DNA from: Viridibacillus sp050279675
GTDB taxonomy: Bacteria > Bacillota > Bacilli > Bacillales_A > Planococcaceae
Assembly (NCBI RefSeq): GCF_050279675.1
Contig: NZ_JBNNUK010000021.1
Location: forward strand, 1 to 57,526
Direction of reading: 5' to 3'
DNA: 57,526 nt
Each line of letters opens with the position of its first letter. Position 1 is the stretch's first letter. Shown piece by piece: positions 52,136 through 57,526 of this stretch. The translations under genes were made by a program, and so were the position numbers. Under the pieces are notes generated by a model that worked only from the letters and a program-made list of their open reading frames with translations, did not search any database and was not told the DNA's origin.

Positions 52136-53605
52136 TTAATGAAGAGGCTTAAACTCTCCATTTGTTGCTTGATCAATTTGTTGAAAAAGAAACTGGACTG
52201 TCTCTTTATCAGAGGCTGTTGGCAAACGAAACTTTTGTTGGTAATCTTCTGCACCTTTGCCTGTTATACAAATCCAATCTCCTTTATGCGCATGCTCTAA
52301 TACCTCTTTTATCGCTATTGTTCGATCAGAAATGACATAGCCTCCATCACTTAATGCATAGAGAGCCTGCTCCATTTCTTCATAAGGAACATCATTCAAA
52401 TCATCCAATGTTAGAATATGAACATCGCTGATTTCTTTGGAAACACTAACCATATCTCGTCTTTTTTCCTTATCCCTATCTCCTCTAAATCCAAAAACGT
52501 GAAATACACGATTGGCGCCTTCTTCTCTTGCCGTTTGAAGACACTGATAAAAGGCATCTGCTGTATGAGCATAATCTATTACTACTGTAGCTCCATTAGG
52601 ATGTTGTAGCATTTCAAATCTACCGGGTACTCCCGGAAATTTTTCTAATGCATAAACAATTTTTTGTTGTGGAATACCTATCAATAAAGCAGTTAAAAAA
52701 GCCATAGAAGCATTCAGAATATTGTGCTTCCCTAAAATGTTAAGACTTAATTCTAAACTTTGATTCCCTTTAAGGGATACTGTTGATACACCTGATTTGA
52801 GATGAACGATTTGTAGATCATGGTAACTTTTATCGCCTACCAAAAATAGTTGACACCCTTTTGAAGTTAAAAGATTTGCTAGTCTCTTCCCCCAACCATC
52901 CAAATGGTTAATAATAGCTAGTCCATTAGGCTTTAATTGATCAAATAGGCTTGCCTTTACAGAGAAGTAAGCCTCCATATCACGATGATAATCAAGGTGT
53001 TCTTTATCTAAATTTGTAAATAGACAATAATCAAATTCTACACCCTCTACTCGATATTGAGAAAGACCGTGTGATGAAACTTCCATTATAATAAATTCAT
53101 CTTCACTCAGGGCAATTTGCTTTTGAAGTTCTTGTGAATCGGGGGTAGTATTTACAGAGGGTAAGGTTTTTCCATTAACAACATTCTGAACTGTACCGAA
53201 TAAGGAACAAGATCTTCCGCAGCTTTCCAAAATATACTTAAGCATATAGGTAGTTGTTGTTTTACCATTCGTACCAGTAATTCCAATGACAACCTTATTT
53301 CGTGAAGGGTTACCATAAAACTGACACGCTATTTGCGCAAGTGCTAAACGACTGTTAATTACTCGAACATAAGGTACAATCAAATCTTTCAAGTCCTTCT
53401 CTCCAACCACTACACTCGCTCCCGCTTGAATAGCGGCATCTATAAACTGATGACCGTCTACACGGTAGCCAGGAATTGCTACAAAAATGTCGTTAGGACG
53501 GACTAAAGAAGAATTTGTCGCGATTCCTTTTATTTCTACATCAATATCTAGAAGATGTGAATTCACAGCTTTATCTACATGTTCTAATAGTATGTTTAAT
53601 TTCAT
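52136..53605 (-). CDS. MurE-like peptide ligase (divergent paralogue)
   Basis: A 489-residue Mur ligase with the three usual domains: an N-terminal nucleotide-binding part, the ATP loop VIGITGTNGKTTTTYML (about 108-117), the carbamylated Lys217 in YFSVKASLF, NASMAFLTALLIG, and the C-terminal GFRGDRDKEKR. In true MurE the amino-acid motif is DNPR (diaminopimelate) or DNPA (lysine); here it reads DDLN (401-404). The usual GKGHE is GKGAE. It stands alone, far from any dcw cluster. It may add an unusual amino acid or serve another peptide pathway. AGGAGTG precedes the ATG. Confidence 0.85.
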   Translation of the reverse strand: MKLNILLEHVDKAVNSHLLDIDVEIKGIATNSSLVRPNDIFVAIPGYRVDGHQFIDAAIQAGASVVVGEKDLKDLIVPYVRVINSRLALAQIACQFYGNPSRNKVVIGITGTNGKTTTTYMLKYILESCGRSCSLFGTVQNVVNGKTLPSVNTTPDSQELQKQIALSEDEFIIMEVSSHGLSQYRVEGVEFDYCLFTNLDKEHLDYHRDMEAYFSVKASLFDQLKPNGLAIINHLDGWGKRLANLLTSKGCQLFLVGDKSYHDLQIVHLKSGVSTVSLKGNQSLELSLNILGKHNILNASMAFLTALLIGIPQQKIVYALEKFPGVPGRFEMLQHPNGATVVIDYAHTADAFYQCLQTAREEGANRVFHVFGFRGDRDKEKRRDMVSVSKEISDVHILTLDDLNDVPYEEMEQALYALSDGGYVISDRTIAIKEVLEHAHKGDWICITGKGAEDYQQKFRLPTASDKETVQFLFQQIDQATNGEFKPLH

Positions 53606-53687
53606 TTACGGCTCACTCCTAGGTTACAAAACGAGTCATTTAATCCACGCATTTTATTTATGACCTATTGTGAAATATTTATACTAT

Positions 53688-53717
53688 AAAGGCGCTCTGA
53701 TAAGTGAGCACCTTTTT
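53688..53717. terminator. Orphan terminator-like hairpin
   Basis: Stem AAAGGCGCTC/GAGCACCTTT with one mismatch and an 8-base loop, followed by TTTTT on the plus strand. It lies upstream of the leftward ligase gene and about 165 bases before a rightward gene, so no gene is placed to use it unless a small RNA or leader ends here. Confidence 0.5.
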
Positions 53718-53883
53718 ACTGAAAAATTATAATAAATAACTGATAAGTAAAGTGAAAATATTTTTATTTCATTAAATGAAGTGTTTTAAAACCAAGATCA
53801 CTTACAAAATGATTAAACACTAAAAGATTTATGCTAGACTGAAGGTGAATATAAGAAAAGTTATGTATTTAGGAGTTGTAAAA

Positions 53884-54414
53884 ATGAACATAACAATTAG
53901 ACAAGAACAATCTTCAGATTATAAATTCACAGAAAATGTTGTACAAAAAGCATTTGCGAACATGAAATTTAGTGATAAAACAGAACATGAGCTAGTGGAC
54001 CGCTTAAGAAAAACTGATGCATTCATCCCTCAATTATCTATTGTCGCAATTGATAATGATGAAGTTATGGGGCATATTCTTTTAACAAAAATTAACATAA
54101 TCAACGAGGATCAATCTACAAAGTCTCTTGCACTTGCCCCAGTTTCTGTAATACCTGAATATCAAAATAAAGGCATTGGCAAGCTTTTAATAAACACAGC
54201 ATTAGAAAAAGCTAAAGAACTCGGTTACAAATCTGTTGTCGTATTAGGACACCCAGACTATTATCCGAAATTCGGATTTAAAAAAGCATCAACATGGAAA
54301 ATAAAAGCACCTTTTGAAGTGCCGGATGATGCATTTATGGCATTTGAATTAAGTGATAACGCTCTTAGTAATGTTTCAGGTGTAGTTGAATACTCAAGTA
54401 CATTTTTTGAATAA
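53884..54414 (+). CDS. GNAT acetyltransferase (YhbS-like)
   Basis: A 176-residue protein: IRQEQSSDYKFTENVVQKAF at the N-terminus, LALAPVSVIPEYQNKGIGKLLINTALEKAKELGYKSVVVLGHPDYYPKFGFKKAS with the acetyl-CoA loop Q-N-K-G-I-G-K, and the HPDYYPKFGF signature of the YhbS group. AGGAG lies eight bases before the ATG at 53884, excluding 13 upstream codons. Acceptor unknown; it has its own terminator. Confidence 0.87.
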   Translation: MNITIRQEQSSDYKFTENVVQKAFANMKFSDKTEHELVDRLRKTDAFIPQLSIVAIDNDEVMGHILLTKINIINEDQSTKSLALAPVSVIPEYQNKGIGKLLINTALEKAKELGYKSVVVLGHPDYYPKFGFKKASTWKIKAPFEVPDDAFMAFELSDNALSNVSGVVEYSSTFFE

Positions 54415-54449
54415 GATATCAATTAGATTAAACATTACCTAGCTATTCC

Positions 54450-54481
54450 CCATTGGATTTTATTATCTAATGGTTTTTTTT
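54450..54481 (+). terminator. Terminator of the YhbS-like gene
   Basis: Stem CCATTGGA/TCTAATGG (one G-T pair) with an 8-base loop followed by eight Ts, 36 bases after the stop. Confidence 0.8.
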
Positions 54482-54678
54482 GTGAAAGAAGCCCATTAGG
54501 AATTGTATTAATGTGGTAATGTAAATACAACATTGTTCAATTTTTCATATTATATTTTTTCCAGTAAGCAAAACCAATAGTCATTTCAATCAGTTCCTCT
54601 TTGGTAAAATCACAAAAAATTAATTAGAAATTTATTTTTATATTATATCCTTTCAATATTAGTCGAAAGGAGAATTCT

Positions 54679-55674
54679 ATGCGAAAAATAATTAAAGTAT
54701 TAAAAAAACTATCTGTTCTGTTCATTATCTTTATGGTACTAGTAACCGTAACAATCTTTACCTACCATAAATATCTTTTAAAGAAAGAGTCGGCACTAAT
54801 TAAAGATGCAGGTATGTTAGTCGATTTTAATAGTAAAAAGATTGATGTTTACATTGAAGGTAGAGGTGAGGATACGTATGTATTTATCCCCGGCTCAGGG
54901 GTAGCTGCCCCTGTTTATGAAATGAAAGGTCTTTATAGCAAATTCTCAACAGAAAATAAAATTGCTGTAATTAATAGAGCAGGCTATGGTCAAAGTGATG
55001 TTTTTAACGATAACAGAGATATTGACACTATATTAGAACAAACTAGAAGCGCACTTATTCAGAGTGGGAATACACCTCCATATATATTAGTACCACACTC
55101 TTTATCTGGATTAGAAGCTATTTATTGGGCACAAAAATACCCAAATGAAGTAAAAGGAATTATTGCTGTAGATATTGGTTTACCACAACAGTATGTAACT
55201 CATAAAATGAGCCTAGTTGACTCATTAACAGTAAGAGGAATGAATCTTTTATCGAAAGTGGGTTTTCATCGACTCTTTCCTTCTTTAACATTTAATCCCG
55301 AAGTACTTAAACAATCTTTTTTAACTGAACATGAAAAAGAAGTATTTAAAGCCATTTCATATAAACAGTTTTTTAATAACAATATGGAGCAAGAACTTTT
55401 ACAGGTATACGAAAATGGTAAAAAATCAGTTGACCTACCGATACCATCAGAAACACCTATTTTATTTTTAGATGCGATTGCTGAAGAAAATAAAAACTCG
55501 AAATATACAAAGCAAAAAACGAAAGATTATGAGGAGTTTGCAGAAAAACTATTAATATCAGATGTGATAACTATGGAAGGAAAACACAGCATTTATTTAT
55601 ATTCTCCGGATAAGATTTATAAACTTTCCAAGGATTTTATAAATAATAAAGTTAAAGAAGATAAACCGATTTAA
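54679..55674 (+). CDS. Membrane-anchored alpha/beta hydrolase
   Basis: A 331-residue protein with an N-terminal signal anchor (SVLFIIFMVLVTVTIFTYH) and an extracytoplasmic alpha/beta-hydrolase domain: TYVFIPGSGVAAPVYEMKGL (oxyanion region), NRAGYGQSD, and the nucleophile elbow LVPHSLSGLEAIYWA (S in HSLSG). The acid and base candidates are DAIAEEN and KHSIYLY near the C-terminus. AAAGGAG precedes the ATG. A two-component system follows 25 bases later, so the enzyme may produce or clear its signal, which is inference. Confidence 0.83.
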   Translation: MRKIIKVLKKLSVLFIIFMVLVTVTIFTYHKYLLKKESALIKDAGMLVDFNSKKIDVYIEGRGEDTYVFIPGSGVAAPVYEMKGLYSKFSTENKIAVINRAGYGQSDVFNDNRDIDTILEQTRSALIQSGNTPPYILVPHSLSGLEAIYWAQKYPNEVKGIIAVDIGLPQQYVTHKMSLVDSLTVRGMNLLSKVGFHRLFPSLTFNPEVLKQSFLTEHEKEVFKAISYKQFFNNNMEQELLQVYENGKKSVDLPIPSETPILFLDAIAEENKNSKYTKQKTKDYEEFAEKLLISDVITMEGKHSIYLYSPDKIYKLSKDFINNKVKEDKPI

Positions 55675-55699
55675 ATTTTGATTATGGAAGGTCAAACAA

Positions 55700-56371
55700 A
55701 TGAAAGAATATAATATATTAATTGTTGAAGACGATCTTATGATTGGTCGTTTACTACAGAAGATTTTACGACGCGAAGAGTATAATGTTTGTTGGAAAAC
55801 AGACGGTAAAGAGGTACTAGATGTAATACATAAAATAGACTTAGTAATAATGGATGTCATGTTACCCGGTGAAGATGGTTATCAAATCACCCAAAAAATA
55901 AAAAACTTAGGTTTAAATATCCCGATTATTTTTCTATCAGCAAGGCAGGATATTGATAGCAAACTTCAAGGTTTGACAGTCGGAGAAGATTATATGATAA
56001 AGCCATTTGACCCTAGAGAGTTGTTACTGAGAATGCAAAAAATGCTTGAGAATCAATACGGTACTTTTACACAAATCAAACATTTATATATTGATGCGGA
56101 TCTTACGAAGGTTTTTAATAAAAACTTAAAAAACGAGGTTCCTTTTACTTCTATTGAAAGAAAAATATTCTTTTATTTATATGATAATAGAGATCGCATT
56201 TTGACAAAAGAACATTTCTTTAATTATTTATGGCCACTTGATGATAGAAATCAAAATATCATAAACGTACACATGAAAAAAATTAGAACAAAGATTAATG
56301 ATCTCAATGGTGAGATTATACAAAATATATATGGAGAAGGGTATAGATTAAATACCTATATAAAAAAATGA
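55700..56371 (+). CDS. OmpR/PhoB-family response regulator
   Basis: A 223-residue regulator with a receiver domain (ILIVEDD at the N-terminus, phospho-acceptor Asp52 in LVIMDVMLPGEDGY, switch Lys101 in YMIKPFDPREL) and a C-terminal winged helix (PFTSIERKIFFYLYDNRDRILTKEHFFNYLWPLDDRNQNIINVHMKKIRTKIND). GGAAGG precedes the ATG. Its end overlaps the kinase gene by 4 bases. It belongs to the hydrolase-regulator-kinase operon; target genes are unknown. Confidence 0.92.
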   Translation: MKEYNILIVEDDLMIGRLLQKILRREEYNVCWKTDGKEVLDVIHKIDLVIMDVMLPGEDGYQITQKIKNLGLNIPIIFLSARQDIDSKLQGLTVGEDYMIKPFDPRELLLRMQKMLENQYGTFTQIKHLYIDADLTKVFNKNLKNEVPFTSIERKIFFYLYDNRDRILTKEHFFNYLWPLDDRNQNIINVHMKKIRTKINDLNGEIIQNIYGEGYRLNTYIKK

Positions 56372-57366
56372 AATTAAAAAAGAAATATCAGTTATTATTA
56401 TTTTCCGCAATTATTAGTGTTCCCTTTTTGTTACTAGTGATTAGTGTGCTTATGTCAATAATTTATAATGCTATCTTTAAATCAAAACATCAAAACATCC
56501 CTTTTCATGAATCTTTTGCATATCCAACAATGCTGTTCGTATTTTTGGTTTCTTTATTTTTGCTTGCTTTTTTATTTTCGAGGTCTATTAACTCATTATT
56601 AAATAAAATTAATATTTTGAATAAAACCATTCGAGAATTAGCTAGTGATGAAAAAATCCCTGATAAATTAGTTGTAACTAAAAATGATGAAATAGGTGAA
56701 CTAATCAAGTCTGTAAATATATTAATCGAAAGAACAACGTATAGAGAACTTGAACTTAATCAAAACGAAGAAATAAAAAAAGAACTTTTAAATAAATTAA
56801 GGCATGATATTAATACACCGTTAACTACCGTTCGATTACAATTATTTTATCTAGAAGATCAATTTATTGATCAAGTTCCTATACTAGAATCACTCTACCA
56901 ACAAATACAATACATTTCTGAGTTAACAAATGAACTGAATGTTCATTCTACTGATTCGTTGGAGAATTCTTATATCCTAAATGATGAAGTGAATATGAAT
57001 AATTTATTAGAAATTATGTGCAAGAAGTGGAGTTATTTGTATAGCATTCATGATATTGAATTGATTTATAGCACACTAAATAATGATTTAACATGGGTAA
57101 GTAACGATTTGTGGCTTCAAAGATTGTTCGATAATATTTTCCAAAATACATTAAAACATTCAAATGCAACAAAACTAGAAATTATCGTAGACAATAATAC
57201 TATTTCTTTCCAAGATAACGGAATAGGTTTCGATATCGATCATAATAATACGGGGCTAGGTTTAAAAATAATTGAAGATATAGCTAGATCGTTAAATATA
57301 AATTATACTTTACAGTCAACTAAAAATGGGACTTTTTTTAGTTTTACAACAGAAAGCAATATATAA
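56368..57366 (+). CDS. Sensor histidine kinase
   Basis: A 332-residue membrane kinase with two spans (about 8-34 and 52-72) and an external loop of only about 17 residues. It likely senses inside or at the membrane. A HAMP-like linker follows, then the H-box LRHDINTPLTTVRLQL with His146, the N-box LFDNIFQNTLKHSNA, and the G-box NGIGFDIDHNNTGLGLKIIEDIARSL. The H-box reads RHDINTPL rather than the common SHELKTPL. It overlaps the regulator gene by ATGA-type coupling. Confidence 0.9.
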   Translation: MKLKKKYQLLLFSAIISVPFLLLVISVLMSIIYNAIFKSKHQNIPFHESFAYPTMLFVFLVSLFLLAFLFSRSINSLLNKINILNKTIRELASDEKIPDKLVVTKNDEIGELIKSVNILIERTTYRELELNQNEEIKKELLNKLRHDINTPLTTVRLQLFYLEDQFIDQVPILESLYQQIQYISELTNELNVHSTDSLENSYILNDEVNMNNLLEIMCKKWSYLYSIHDIELIYSTLNNDLTWVSNDLWLQRLFDNIFQNTLKHSNATKLEIIVDNNTISFQDNGIGFDIDHNNTGLGLKIIEDIARSLNINYTLQSTKNGTFFSFTTESNI

Positions 57367-57431
57367 AGCCATGACAAAATAGCATTTGTATTCAAAACTA
57401 CTTCAAGATAAAAAGCTGGGATGACCAAATC

Positions 57432-57526
57432 TGAACTGACCCAAGAAAGTTAGACATATTTATTTAAGCAGCTTCTAAGACCTGAGTTCGGTATTCCACC
57501 GGGCTTAGGTCTTTTAATTTTTCCTT
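57432..57526 (-). mobile_element. End of an IS3-family insertion sequence
   Basis: A leftward transposase end plus about 30 bases containing TGAACTGACCCAAGAAAGTT, the kind of terminal sequence found at IS3-family (IS150-like) ends. The element continues past the right edge, so its other end and any target duplication cannot be checked. Confidence 0.7.
57464..57526 (-). CDS. IS3-family transposase, C-terminal 20 residues
   Basis: The frame reads KEKLKDLSPVEYRTQVLEAA then TAA at 57464. The LSPVEYR run is the typical C-terminus of IS3-family OrfB transposases (integrase core, DDE type). The rest of the gene lies beyond the window, so its intactness is unknown. Confidence 0.8.
   Translation of the reverse strand, partial: KEKLKDLSPVEYRTQVLEAA

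Noticed and set aside
51982..52254. 90-codon minus-strand frame
   Set aside because: About half overlaps the MurE-like gene in another frame; there is no ribosome site and no family resemblance.
1..57526. tRNA, rRNA or CRISPR arrays
   Set aside because: No cloverleaf, rRNA stretch or regular repeat-spacer pattern was seen on either strand.

Overview
The window looks like chromosomal DNA from a low-GC, endospore-forming Gram-positive of the Bacillales, close to Bacillaceae or Lysinibacillus-type Caryophanaceae. The support is the AT-rich sequence, strong AGGAGG-type ribosome sites, frequent TTG/GTG starts, a spore germination hydrolase (CwlJ), and a set of Bacillus-type families (YkpA-like ABC-F, XpaC/TelA, EcsB-like, YusW-like, OpuA). 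No tRNA, rRNA or CRISPR array was seen. The one mobile element is the end of an IS3-type insertion sequence cut by the right edge.

Layout. 1-3.9 kb: the start of deoD (cut by the left edge), then a leftward operon amt - GlnD-like nucleotidyltransferase - DEDDh exonuclease behind a good sigma-A promoter and a TnrA/GlnR-like box. 4-9 kb: sparse DNA with decayed genes, cwlJ, two small genes (one only 48 codons), a TetR regulator and a short-chain dehydrogenase. 9.2-12.1 kb: a glycine betaine importer, with an ATPase and a fused permease/binding protein. 12.2-21.4 kb: eight leftward genes packed end to end (Zn-dehydrogenase, enoyl-CoA hydratase, acyl-CoA dehydrogenase, CoA-transferase, lactonase-like metallo-hydrolase, aldehyde dehydrogenase, alcohol dehydrogenase, MmgE/PrpD). 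These look like one catabolic operon with an unknown substrate. 21.7-32.8 kb: mostly single-gene housekeeping and accessory units (ABC-F, HAD phosphatase, DUF4097, cupin, MarR, glycosyltransferase, glyoxalase-fold, M3 peptidase, acetyltransferase, small membrane proteins, TetR).

33-36 kb: kynU-kynA-kynB, a full tryptophan-to-anthranilate route, divergent from a TetR gene. 36.2-37.6 kb: a glyoxalase-fold protein, a cold-shock gene with a 20-bp hairpin in its leader, and a DUF1033 gene. 37.8-41.7 kb: a soluble globin-like/CZB chemoreceptor, a broken gene, and xpaC-telA. 41.8-46.4 kb: an EcsB-like protein without its ATPase, DUF523, an acetyltransferase, a HIT-like protein and a PadR-DUF2812 pair with a striking operator. 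46.5-50.2 kb: a MocR regulator divergent from a LysE exporter, then an MFS transporter. 50.4-53.6 kb: a membrane protein, a frameshifted small gene, a YusW-like lipoprotein and a stand-alone MurE-like ligase. 53.9-57.5 kb: an acetyltransferase, an operon of membrane-anchored alpha/beta hydrolase plus two-component system, and the IS end.

The strongest candidates for something undescribed are the eight-gene catabolic operon (12.2-21.4 kb), the coupling of an ammonium transporter to a GlnD-like protein and an exonuclease, the divergent MurE-like ligase, and the cold-shock leader hairpin. Starts were chosen from visible ribosome sites and often lie inside the longest open frame. Functions come from recognised families, not from any search.
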